Shown: positions 7,651 to 16,556 of the stretch, one piece after another
Layout: the number at the start of each line of letters is the position of its first letter
Position numbering within the stretch: position 1 is the first letter of the stretch
Source: Mesorhizobium amorphae
Lineage (GTDB): Bacteria > Pseudomonadota > Alphaproteobacteria > Rhizobiales > Rhizobiaceae
Assembly (NCBI GenBank): GCA_003240775.1
Contig: QFNI01000015.1
Span: 11,320 to 75,319, forward strand
DNA length: 64,000 bases
Direction of reading: 5' to 3'
Notes under the pieces: model-generated
Told to the model about the DNA's origin: nothing
Database searches by the model: none
Seen by the model: the letters and a program-made list of their open reading frames with translations, nothing else
Position numbers and translations under genes: made by a program

Positions 7651-8425
7651 TGTTGCCCACTCCGCCAGCCGAGCCGCCGCCCTTGCGGCGCGGTCCGTCG
7701 CGCTCGAGCGTCACTTCGCTCTTGTCGGTGGCCTTGGCGGCATGACGCTGAGGCTCGCCGGCGCGTGCCGCATCCTTCTGGGCGGCAGACGCCATCAGGA
7801 AACGAGTGGCCGCGAAGCCCGCGAGGGCTGCGATGCCGACAAAGGCGAGCGGCTGGCGACGGCCGAAATCCTGCGCTTGCGAGATCAGGTCATCCACGCT
7901 CTTGTTGTCGAAGCTTTCGGCTAGCTGGCGGATGTTGCCGGCGATGCTTTGCGCATAGCCCGCCACCGCGCTGTCCTTCGCACGAAGCTCGTCCGCCACG
8001 CGCGACACCGCATCGCCCACGCCGCCGATCTGACGCGCGGCCAGATCTTTCTGCTCGGAGGCAAAGGAGCGCGCACGGTCGCTCAGCTGGTTGACCTGCT
8101 CGCCCGCATAGGCCTTGGCTTTTTCAGCGGCTTCGCCAAGCTGGCCTTCGGCCTGCGAGCGGAGATGGGAGAGCTCGTTGGAGGCTTGGCTCTTGAGGCC
8201 CTGGAACTGGTTCGAAGCCTCGTTCTTGAGGTCGGCGAACTGCGATGTCGCCTGATCCTTCAAAGCCGCGAGATCGTTCTTTGCCTGGTCAGCGGCAGAG
8301 CGGAAGTCGTCTTTTGCTTGGGAAGCCGCGCCATGCAGGTCGCTGCGCATGGTCTCGGTGGCCTTGGCAAGCTCTTCGCCCGCGGGCTTCGCCTTGTTTT
8401 CGAATGGGGGATCCTGGTTGCTCAT
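7637..8425 (-). CDS. Nutrient deprivation-induced-type LEA-like protein
   Basis: The ATG at 8425 has AGGAG upstream and gives 262 residues. Residues about 35-130 form a run of 11-residue amphipathic repeats of the type QAKDDFRSAADQAKNDLAAL, like LEA-type helices. The C-terminal third carries SIAGNIRQLAESFDNKSVDD and the helix PLAFVGIAALAGFAATRFL, the hallmark of the rhizobial nutrient deprivation-induced protein family. The last 50 residues are basic and disordered. It is the first gene of the operon with the holin-family and DUF3618 genes, suggesting an envelope role under stress or starvation. The family match is from memory of the motif. Confidence 0.72.
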   Translation of the reverse strand: MSNQDPPFENKAKPAGEELAKATETMRSDLHGAASQAKDDFRSAADQAKNDLAALKDQATSQFADLKNEASNQFQGLKSQASNELSHLRSQAEGQLGEAAEKAKAYAGEQVNQLSDRARSFASEQKDLAARQIGGVGDAVSRVADELRAKDSAVAGYAQSIAGNIRQLAESFDNKSVDDLISQAQDFGRRQPLAFVGIAALAGFAATRFLMASAAQKDAARAGEPQRHAAKATDKSEVTLERDGPRRKGGGSAGGVGNNGRI

Positions 8426-8700
8426 GGAAAAGCTCCTGGCTGGGGCGGCTTGGCCCGGGTCTTCAAGAAACAAATACCGGTCTCGCGCGAGCCGCAGCAG
8501 TCGGGGCGCGGGCCTGACACGCAAGCGAAGCGGGCCATTCAACTGCCGATCACGTCGAGATGAACAGAATGCTTTGGATCATGGAGGGTTCCCGCCCAAA
8601 GCCTGCCCGAGCAAAACATCCCCTTCTGGCCTTGAAAGCCGCGCCGGCGGCGCAATCTCGTCCTTGACCCAAGCACCAGCCCGAGCAGGGGACGAATGCC

Positions 8701-9684
8701 ATGACCGCTGCAACGGATGCAGGACCTCCGTCGGCGAGCGGCCATGACACGCGCGGCCGCAGGGCGGATGGCCCCCACGACTTCCCCTTGCGCGGTTGGA
8801 AGGACATCCTCTACCGCGTCTACACCGAGAGCACGGAAGACCGCCTGATGCTGCTCGCGGCCGGCGCGACCTTCTATCTTCTGCTCGCGCTCTTTCCGTT
8901 TCTTGCGGCTTTCGTGTCGCTCTACGGCTTCGTGGCCGACCCCAAGACTGTGGCCGATCAGATCGCGTTTCTCGGCACCTTCATGCCTTCGGGCGGAGTG
9001 GAGCTGATCGAGAGCCAGCTCACCGCGCTCGCCACCCAGAACACGCAGGCCCTGAGCTTCGGCTTCCTGTTCGGTTTGGGTGTCGCGCTTTGGAGCGCGA
9101 ACAACGGGGTGAAGGCGCTGATCGAGGGGCTGAACGCAGCCTATGACGAAAACGAGACGCGCTCCTTCGTGCGGCTCAACCTCGTTTCCTTCGCCTTCAC
9201 GATGGGCGCCATCCTGATCGGCATCTTCTTTCTGGTGTCGGTGGGCGTGGTGCCGGCCGTGCTCGCCTTTCTCAGGCTCGACACCTGGGCGGACCTCCTG
9301 ATCCGCATCGGCCGCTGGCCGGTGATGCTGGGCGCGATCGCCATCGGCATCGGCCTGCTCTACCGCTACGGGCCCGACCGCCGCCCCGCCAAATGGCGCT
9401 GGATCACGCCAGGTGCGGCAATCGCGTCGATCGTCTGGATCGCGGCCTCGATCGGCTTTTCGTTCTACCTGCAGAACTTCGCCGACTACAACGCCACCTA
9501 CGGCACGCTGGGCGCCGTGATCGGCTTCATGGTCTGGACCTGGATATCGGTGACCATCCTGTTCGTGGGCGCGGAACTGAATTCGGAGATGGAGCACCAG
9601 ACCGAGGTGGATTCCACGATCGGCCACCCCAAGCCCATGGGCTCGCGGGGCGCGATCGTGGCCGATACGGTGGCGGGCGGATAA
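8701..9684 (+). CDS. YihY/virulence factor BrkB family membrane protein
   Basis: This 327-residue protein has a polar N-terminus and about six membrane helices. It contains the family signatures LAAGATFYLLLALFPFLAAF near residue 50, GVALWSANNGVKALIEGLNA near 127, NATYGTLGAVIGFMVWTWIS near 264 and VGAELNSE near 289. These define the YihY/BrkB family of inner-membrane proteins, once miscalled ribonuclease BN, whose role is unclear. The 275 bases upstream are shared with the divergent stress operon but show no clear promoter motif. Confidence 0.9.
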   Translation: MTAATDAGPPSASGHDTRGRRADGPHDFPLRGWKDILYRVYTESTEDRLMLLAAGATFYLLLALFPFLAAFVSLYGFVADPKTVADQIAFLGTFMPSGGVELIESQLTALATQNTQALSFGFLFGLGVALWSANNGVKALIEGLNAAYDENETRSFVRLNLVSFAFTMGAILIGIFFLVSVGVVPAVLAFLRLDTWADLLIRIGRWPVMLGAIAIGIGLLYRYGPDRRPAKWRWITPGAAIASIVWIAASIGFSFYLQNFADYNATYGTLGAVIGFMVWTWISVTILFVGAELNSEMEHQTEVDSTIGHPKPMGSRGAIVADTVAGG

Positions 9685-9690
9685 GCCCCG

Positions 9691-10517
<827 letters not shown>

Positions 10518-10521
<4 letters not shown>

Positions 10522-11357
10522 GTGCGGGCCTCCACATTGAAGGATGAGACGGTCGGCAGGCGGTCGCCCGTGGCGTTCTCGGGCAGTGCCGCGAGAAGCG
10601 CCTTGGTGTAGGGGTTCTGCGGGTTCTCGAAGAGCGAGAGCACGTCGGCCTCCTCCATCTTGCGCCCCTTGTACTGCACCACCACGCGATCAGCGGTCTC
10701 GGCCACCACGCCCATGTTGTGGGTGATCATGATGAGCCCCATGCCGTGGTCGGCCTGGAGCTTGAGGAGAAGATCGAGGATCTGCTTCTGGATGGTCACG
10801 TCGAGGGCCGTGGTCGGCTCATCGGCAATCAGGAGCTTGGGATTGCAGGCGATGGCTATCGCAATCATCACGCGCTGGCACTGGCCGCCCGACATCTGGT
10901 GGGGATAGGCGGACAGGCGTGCGGCGGGGTCGGGGATGCCGACCGCGTGGAACAGCTCAATCGCCCGCTCGCGGCGCTTCTTCCCGGCGAGGCCCAGATG
11001 GACGCGCAACACCTCCTCGATCTGGAAGCCCACCGTGAAGCACGGGTTGAGCGAGGCCATGGGCTCCTGAAAGATCATCGCCATGTCCTTGCCCACGAGC
11101 TTGCGCCGCGCGGCCGGGTCGAGCCCGAGCAGGTCGCGCCCGTTGAAGGCCATGCGGTCGGCCTTCACGGTCGCCGTCCACGGCAGGAGCCCCATCACCG
11201 CCAGCATCGACACGGACTTGCCCGACCCGCTCTCGCCCACAATGGCGAGCACCTCGCGCTCGCGCACGGAAAGCGAGACCCCGTCCACGGCACGGAAGGG
11301 GCCGGATGCGGTCTGGAACTCGACGGTAAGGTTTTCGATCTCGAGAAGAGCGCTCAC
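10518..11357 (-). CDS. dppD: Dipeptide/oligopeptide ABC transporter ATPase, DppD type
   Basis: The best start is the GTG at 11357, giving 279 residues that begin with the standard SALLEIENLTVEF; earlier in-frame codons read into non-coding sequence. Walker A is GESGSGKS, the signature SGGQCQRVMIAIAIACNPKL and Walker B LLIADEPTTALD. The Gln-Cys in the signature is slightly unusual but the helix is intact. A gap of 154 bases separates it from the anchored unknown gene upstream in the same operon. Confidence 0.9.
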
Positions 11358-11511
11358 TTCAATAATGCTCCAGCCTTGATTATATTCGGGAGGCAACGGC
11401 TGAGACCGCAACCATGTCCAACACCAATCAGCTTCCCCCCATGCAGCCGATCTCCGGCCCCACGCGGCCGCGTCCGGGCTACTGAGGCCTGCACGTCCGG
11501 CATGAGCCCCA

Positions 11512-12045
11512 TCACGGCTCTCCCCGCCACGCATTGAGGGCTTCGACCGCCCCGACAGCCAGCTTCTCCGCCTCGACCTGCAGATCGATATAGTCGGAGT
11601 AGAGCGCGGCTTTGCGCTCGGCATCGAGCGCCCTGAACCCTTCGCTTCGCAGATCTTCCACGAGCTGGGCTATCGACTGCGCCTGCCAATAGAAACGAAC
11701 CACGGGCTCGATGGCTTCGGCAGGCAGCACGTGGATTTCGCTCAGCATGGCCGAGAACACCACGTTCTCCGGCCCGCGCGGCACGAACGGCGTGTAGCCG
11801 GGAACGGTTCTGATGGCTTCGACCATCGCAGCCTTGTGGTTTCCCGCCTCGCCTTCCGTCCACTGCCGACGGTGGCAGCGGATTTCCGCGCGCAGGGCGG
11901 TCATGGTGTCGCGCACCTTTTCCTGGCGCTTGACCGCATCCAGCCGCCTGTCCCGGCCATAGGCGATGAACCAGCCGGCCACCGTGACGAGGGCTGCGAT
12001 GGCCGCCGCGACGATGGCCGGGCTGATCAGGTCGATCCCGACCAT
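11512..12045 (-). CDS. Membrane-anchored hypothetical protein inside the dpp operon, 177 aa
   Basis: The ATG overlaps the dppC stop codon (ATGA), so it is translated with the transporter. Residues about 4-27 are one hydrophobic helix (SPAIVAAAIAALVTVAGWFI), followed by a soluble helical domain with conserved-looking Trp, His and Cys (EIRCHRRQW). It lacks cleavable signal features and resembles no transporter subunit. Dpp operons normally run A-B-C-D-F without this gene, so it may be a local addition to the system or an unrelated insertion. Confidence 0.7.
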   Translation of the reverse strand: MVGIDLISPAIVAAAIAALVTVAGWFIAYGRDRRLDAVKRQEKVRDTMTALRAEIRCHRRQWTEGEAGNHKAAMVEAIRTVPGYTPFVPRGPENVVFSAMLSEIHVLPAEAIEPVVRFYWQAQSIAQLVEDLRSEGFRALDAERKAALYSDYIDLQVEAEKLAVGAVEALNAWRGEP

Positions 12046-12953
12046 CAAGACCGCTTGAGCTTGGGGTCCAGCGCATCGCGAAGGCCGTCGCCCATCAGGT
12101 TGATGGCGAGAACAGTGACGAGAATGGCGAGGCCGGGGAAGGTGACCACCCACCAAGCTCGCAGGATGAACTCGCGCGCTTCGGCGAGCATGGTGCCCCA
12201 TTCGGGCGTGGGCGGCTGTGCGCCGACGCCCAGGAAGCCGAGGGCCGCCGCATCCAGGATGGCGTTCGAGAAGGACAGCGTCGCCTGCACGATGAGCGGC
12301 GCGAGGCAGTTGGGCAGAATGGTGCGGAACATCAGCCGGAGCGGCCCCGCTCCCGCCACGCGGGCTGCGATCACATATTCGCGGTTCTTCTCGGCCATCA
12401 CGGCAGCGCGCGTCAGCCGCACGAAATGCGGCTGGTAGACGAGCGTGATGGCCAGCATCGCGTTCAACAGGCCGGGCCCCAGGATCGCCACCAGAACGAG
12501 CGCCAGCAGCAGCGAGGGAAAGGCCAGGATGATGTCCATCACCCGCATGATGGCCGTGTCCAGCCAGCCGCCGAAATAGCCCGCGAAGACTCCCACGGTG
12601 ACGCCCAGCACAAGCGCCAGCGCCGTCACCACGAAGCCGATGAAGAGCGAGAACTGCGCGCCGAAGAGCAGGCGCGAGAAGATGTCCCGGCCCACTGCAT
12701 CCGTGCCGAGCAGATAGGCGGCGCGCCCCCCTTCGGCCCAGGCGGGCGGCAGGAGAACCGCGTCGCGGAACTGGGCAGACGGCGCATGCGGCGCGATCAC
12801 TGGCGCGAGAATGGCGGCGGCCATCAGCAGGAGAAACACGACGAGCCCCACCACGGCGCCCTTGTTCTCGGAGAAGTAGTACCAGAATTCGCCCAGGCGC
12901 CGGGCGCGCGAGGGGTCGAGAGGGATGTCCTCGACGGCGGAGGTATCTGCCAT
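12045..12953 (-). CDS. dppC: Dipeptide ABC transporter permease, DppC type
   Basis: This 302-residue inner-membrane permease has six predicted helices, an N-terminal cytoplasmic segment ending in FWYYFSENKGAVVGL, and the EAA loop with the coupling-helix region AAVMAEKNREYVIAARVAGA. The sequence LLGTDAVGRDIFSRLLFGAQ is a near-universal DppC/OppC signature. It lies 12 bases downstream of dppB. Confidence 0.92.
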   Translation of the reverse strand: MADTSAVEDIPLDPSRARRLGEFWYYFSENKGAVVGLVVFLLLMAAAILAPVIAPHAPSAQFRDAVLLPPAWAEGGRAAYLLGTDAVGRDIFSRLLFGAQFSLFIGFVVTALALVLGVTVGVFAGYFGGWLDTAIMRVMDIILAFPSLLLALVLVAILGPGLLNAMLAITLVYQPHFVRLTRAAVMAEKNREYVIAARVAGAGPLRLMFRTILPNCLAPLIVQATLSFSNAILDAAALGFLGVGAQPPTPEWGTMLAEAREFILRAWWVVTFPGLAILVTVLAINLMGDGLRDALDPKLKRS

Positions 12954-12965
12954 GGTCGTGCCTTC

Positions 12966-13970
12966 TCAGTGCCGGATGCGCGGGTTGATAAGGCCGTAGA
13001 GCAGGTCGACGGCAAGGTTCACCAGCATGATGATGCCGGCAATCATGAGCAGCCCGCCCTGGATCACGGGGTAGTCGCGGCGCGACACCGAATCCACCAT
13101 CCACTTGCCGATGCCTGGCCAGGAGAAGATGGTTTCCGTCAGGATGGCGCCTGCAAGCAGAAGCCCCACCTGAAGCCCGATCGTGGTGATCACGGGGATC
13201 AGCGCATTGCGCAGCGCATGCACGCCTACCACGCGGAAGGGCGAGAGGCCCTTGGCGCGCGCGGTGCGCACGTAGTCCTCGCCCAGCACTTCGAGCATGG
13301 CCGAGCGCGTCTGGCGCGCGATCACGGCGAGCGGGATCGTGCCGAGCACGATCGTGGGCAGGATCAGGTGACTCGCCGCCGACTTGAACGCACCCGCCTG
13401 ACCCGAAAGCAGGCTGTCGATCAGCATGAAGCCCGTGACGGGCGGAAAGAAGTAGAGAAGCGAAATACGCCCCGAGACCGGTGTCCACTGCAGGATGCCC
13501 GAGAACAGGATGATCAGCAGCAGGCCCCACCAAAAGATCGGCATGGAATAGCCGACGAGCGCGACCCCCATCAGCGACTGATCGGCGAAGGAGCCCCGCT
13601 TGAGGGCCGCGAACACGCCCACGGGGATGCCGATCACCACCGCAAAGATGATGGCGCAGAGCGAAAGCTCGAGCGTTGCCGGAAACAGGCTCAGGAACTG
13701 GTCGGCGACGCTGCTCTTGGACACGATCGAGGTGCCGAAATCGCCGCGCACCACGCCCCAGAGATAGTCGAGATACTGGATCACGATCGGCCGGTTGAGG
13801 CCGAGCTGCTCGGAGATGATCGCGTGCCGCTCGGGCGACATCACGCGCTCGCCCGACAGCAGCGCCACGGGGTCGCCGGGCAAGAGGCGGATGAACGAGA
13901 AGGCGATGATCGAAACGCCGATGAAGGTCGGCACGAGCACGGCGAGCCGGCCCAGAAGAAAGCGGAGCAT
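12966..13970 (-). CDS. dppB: Dipeptide ABC transporter permease, DppB type
   Basis: This 334-residue permease starts MLRFLLGRLAVLVPTFIGVS, the standard DppB first helix. The periplasmic region carries FIRLLPGDPV and the cytoplasmic EAA loop is RSAMLEVLGEDYVRTARAKG. It forms the heteromeric channel with DppC. A hairpin lies between it and the binding-protein gene upstream and may lower its expression relative to the binding protein. Confidence 0.92.
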   Translation of the reverse strand: MLRFLLGRLAVLVPTFIGVSIIAFSFIRLLPGDPVALLSGERVMSPERHAIISEQLGLNRPIVIQYLDYLWGVVRGDFGTSIVSKSSVADQFLSLFPATLELSLCAIIFAVVIGIPVGVFAALKRGSFADQSLMGVALVGYSMPIFWWGLLLIILFSGILQWTPVSGRISLLYFFPPVTGFMLIDSLLSGQAGAFKSAASHLILPTIVLGTIPLAVIARQTRSAMLEVLGEDYVRTARAKGLSPFRVVGVHALRNALIPVITTIGLQVGLLLAGAILTETIFSWPGIGKWMVDSVSRRDYPVIQGGLLMIAGIIMLVNLAVDLLYGLINPRIRH

Positions 13971-14013
13971 GGCGGGTGTTCCGTAGGGGAATCGCGGTTC
14001 CCTGAAAGCAAAA

Positions 14014-14043
14014 CGGGGGCGGTGGCCTTGAGCCCCGCCCCCG
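14014..14043 (-). terminator. Intercistronic hairpin between dppA and dppB
   Basis: The arms CGGGGGCGG and CCGCCCCCG form a perfect 9-bp GC stem; on the minus strand the 3' side runs into GTTTTGCTTTC. It sits after the binding-protein stop and before dppB, where partial termination or an mRNA-protecting hairpin is common. Confidence 0.6.
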
Positions 14044-14063
14044 GTTCAGTGGCTGTGCGCTCG

Positions 14064-15656
14064 TTACTCGGCCAGGTCGACGCCGTCGAAGGCGAAGTCG
14101 CCGAGCGGGCTCTGCACGAAGCCGGTCACTTCCTTGCGCATCGGCACGACCGACAGCGAGTGGTCGAGCGTCGCCCAGGGAGCCTCGCGCTTGAACACTT
14201 CCTGCGCCTGCTCATAGAGCTTGGTGCGCTCGGCTTGGTCGGTGGTGGTCTTGGCCTGGATCACGAGGTTGTTGAACTCCTCGTTGCACCACTGCGCGCG
14301 ATTGTTGCCGCCGACCGCATCGCAGCCGAGAAGCGTGTGGAGGAAGTTGTCGGGATCGCCGTTGTCGCCCGTCCAGCCCAGGATCACCGCGCCGTCGCGA
14401 TCCTTGGCCTTGGAGCGGTCGAGATACTCAGCCCACTCGTAGGACACGATCTCGACGGTGACGCCGATCTTGGCCATGTCGGCCTGGATCAGCTCGGCCG
14501 CACGGCGGGCGTTGAGCATGTAGGGACGCGCCACCGGCATCGCCCAGACCTTCATCGACAGCCCGGAAACGCCGGCGTCTTCCAGCGCCTTCTTGGCGGC
14601 GTCCGGATCGTAGGCGTCGTCCTTGAGGTTGGCGTTGTAGGACCACATGGTCGGCGGGATCGGCGCCACGGCGGGGGTCGCCGCGCCCTGGAACACCGCG
14701 TCCACGATGGCCTGCTTGTTGATCGCCATGTTGAGCGCGCGGCGCACTTCGGGGCGGTCGAACGGCGCCTGGCTGGTGTTGTAGGCGAGGTAGGCGATGT
14801 TGAGGCCTTCCTGCTCTTCCACCTTGAGCGCGGGGTTCTCCTTCATGGAGGCGACGTCGGCCGCATTCGGGAAGGGCATCAGGTGGCATTCGCCGGCCTG
14901 AAGCTTCTGGTAGCGAACGGCGGCATCCGTGGTGATGGCGAAGACGAGATCGTCGATCTTCTGCTTGCCCGCGTAATAGTCGGGGTTCGCCTTGTAGCGG
15001 ATGGCAGCATCCTGCTGGTAGGCCACGAACTGGAACGGCCCGGTGCCCAGCGGCTGCTGGTTGAGCGCCTCCTTGCGGTTCTCGCCTTCGAGCTTGTCCG
15101 CGTATTCCTTGGACATGATCGAGGCGAACGGCATCGCGAGGTTGGCGAGGAAGGGTGCTTCCTTGGCCTTGAGGTTGAAGCGGACGGTCATGTCGTCCAC
15201 CTTCTCGATCGACGAGATCAGCTCGGGAAAGCCCATGCCGGCAAAGTATTCCCAGGCGGCGCCCGTCACATACTGGTGCCAGGGATTGTTCGCGTCGCGC
15301 TGGCGCTCGAATGAGAAGATCACGTCGTCGGCGTTGAGCTCACGCGTGGGCGTGAAGAACTCGGTGGTCTGGAATTTCACGCCGGGGCGGATCTTGAAGG
15401 TGTATTGCAGGCCGTCTTCCGAGATTTCCCAGCTCTCGGCGAGGCCCGCTTCCGTTTCGGTGGTGCCCTTCTTGAACTCGAGCAGGCGGTTGTAGACGGT
15501 GTGGGCGGAAGCGTCGAATGTGGTGCCGGCGGTGTAGAGGCCGGGGTCGAAGCCTTCGGGCGATCCTTCCGAGCAATAAACGAATGTCTTGGCGCTGGCC
15601 GCGCCGCTGAGGACGGTTGCGGCAAGCAATGCCGCCGCAAAGATCGTCTTCTTCAT
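14064..15656 (-). CDS. dppA: Periplasmic dipeptide/oligopeptide-binding protein, DppA type
   Basis: The ATG at 15656 has GGGAGCACTC upstream and gives 530 residues. The first 22 residues are a classical signal peptide ending GAASA. The mature protein reads KTFVYCSEGSPEGFDPGLY, then ADDVIFSFERQRDANNPWH and RALNMAINKQAIVDAVFQG, all typical of SBP family 5 peptide receptors related to DppA. It captures peptides in the periplasm and delivers them to DppBC. It is the first gene of the operon. Confidence 0.93.
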   Translation of the reverse strand: MKKTIFAAALLAATVLSGAASAKTFVYCSEGSPEGFDPGLYTAGTTFDASAHTVYNRLLEFKKGTTETEAGLAESWEISEDGLQYTFKIRPGVKFQTTEFFTPTRELNADDVIFSFERQRDANNPWHQYVTGAAWEYFAGMGFPELISSIEKVDDMTVRFNLKAKEAPFLANLAMPFASIMSKEYADKLEGENRKEALNQQPLGTGPFQFVAYQQDAAIRYKANPDYYAGKQKIDDLVFAITTDAAVRYQKLQAGECHLMPFPNAADVASMKENPALKVEEQEGLNIAYLAYNTSQAPFDRPEVRRALNMAINKQAIVDAVFQGAATPAVAPIPPTMWSYNANLKDDAYDPDAAKKALEDAGVSGLSMKVWAMPVARPYMLNARRAAELIQADMAKIGVTVEIVSYEWAEYLDRSKAKDRDGAVILGWTGDNGDPDNFLHTLLGCDAVGGNNRAQWCNEEFNNLVIQAKTTTDQAERTKLYEQAQEVFKREAPWATLDHSLSVVPMRKEVTGFVQSPLGDFAFDGVDLAE

Positions 15657-15891
15657 GAGTGCTCCCTGTATAGGATTGGCAGAAGCCGGAAAGGCTCCGC
15701 GAAGGCGCCATATAATCACATTTTTTCTGCATGGGAACCGCGCCGGACGAGGCTCACCGCAATGAGAACACGCTTTTGCCCGAAGCCTTAACGGGAATGC
15801 TGGGTGACGCTGCGCCTCCCGCCCCTGTCCGCTCGCGCTTGCCTCACACCGCCCCGTTGCCCATCTTGCCCATGCAACGGAGCGTGACGGC

Positions 15892-16443
15892 ATGGCGGAA
15901 GACTGGAAGGCTGAGGTTCTCGATTTCTGGTTCGGCGAGCTCTCGCCCGAACAGTGGTTCGATTCCACGTCCGAGCTCGACCAGACGATGCGCGAACGCT
16001 TCGGCGCGCTCCACGAACGCATCGCGAGCGCCCTGCCCGTCGAGGCGCAGGAGGATGCGCGCGCAGCACTCGCTGCCATCATCGCCCTCGACCAGTTCCC
16101 CCGCAACATGTTCCGCGGCACGGCCCAGGCATTCGCAAGCGACAACCAGGCCGTGGCGCTCGCCCGCAATGCGGTGGCACGCGGCCTCGACGCGGACCTC
16201 GCGCCCGAAGAGCGGCAGTTCCTCTACATGCCGCTGATGCATTCCGAGGTGGTGGCCGACCAGGAGCACTGCGTGTCGCTGTTCGCCGATCTCGAGAACT
16301 CCGAGGGCCTGCGCTACGCCGAGGAGCATCGCGACATCGTCGCCCGCTTCGGCCGTTTTCCCCACCGCAACAAGCCGCTCGATCGCGAAAGCACGCCCGA
16401 GGAGCGCGACTTCCTCAAGGGCCACGCGGGCTACGGGCAATAG
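15892..16443 (+). CDS. DUF924 family protein
   Basis: This 183-residue soluble protein matches DUF924 closely: VLDFWFGELSPEQWF at the start, LAAIIALDQFPRNMFRGTAQ in the middle, LYMPLMHSEVVADQE, and FGRFPHRNKPLDRESTPEE near the end. The fold is helical and TPR-like and the biochemical role is unknown. It is divergent from dppA and stands alone. Confidence 0.9.
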   Translation: MAEDWKAEVLDFWFGELSPEQWFDSTSELDQTMRERFGALHERIASALPVEAQEDARAALAAIIALDQFPRNMFRGTAQAFASDNQAVALARNAVARGLDADLAPEERQFLYMPLMHSEVVADQEHCVSLFADLENSEGLRYAEEHRDIVARFGRFPHRNKPLDRESTPEERDFLKGHAGYGQ

Positions 16444-16556
16444 GCCTCGGCCGCTCCGGCGCGCCCTCAAGGGTTGCGCGAGGCGGAGCTTGCCGACAAA
16501 CTCCGGCAATGAGGAGGAACCGGCGTCTCGCGCCGGTTCGCATATGGGAGGATTAA

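Noticed and set aside
8563..8595. Possible EcfG promoter for the LEA-like operon
   Set aside because: GGAAC is present on the minus strand but the nearest GTT is 22 bases away, outside the allowed spacing.
11414..11485. A 23-codon plus-strand frame (MSNTNQLPPMQPISG...) between dpp genes
   Set aside because: Its nearest GGGAGG is about 16 bases away and it runs against the operon; evidence is too weak.
12426..15314. A 962-codon open frame antisense to dppA, dppB and part of dppC
   Set aside because: All three sense genes are certain; the antisense frame is low-complexity.
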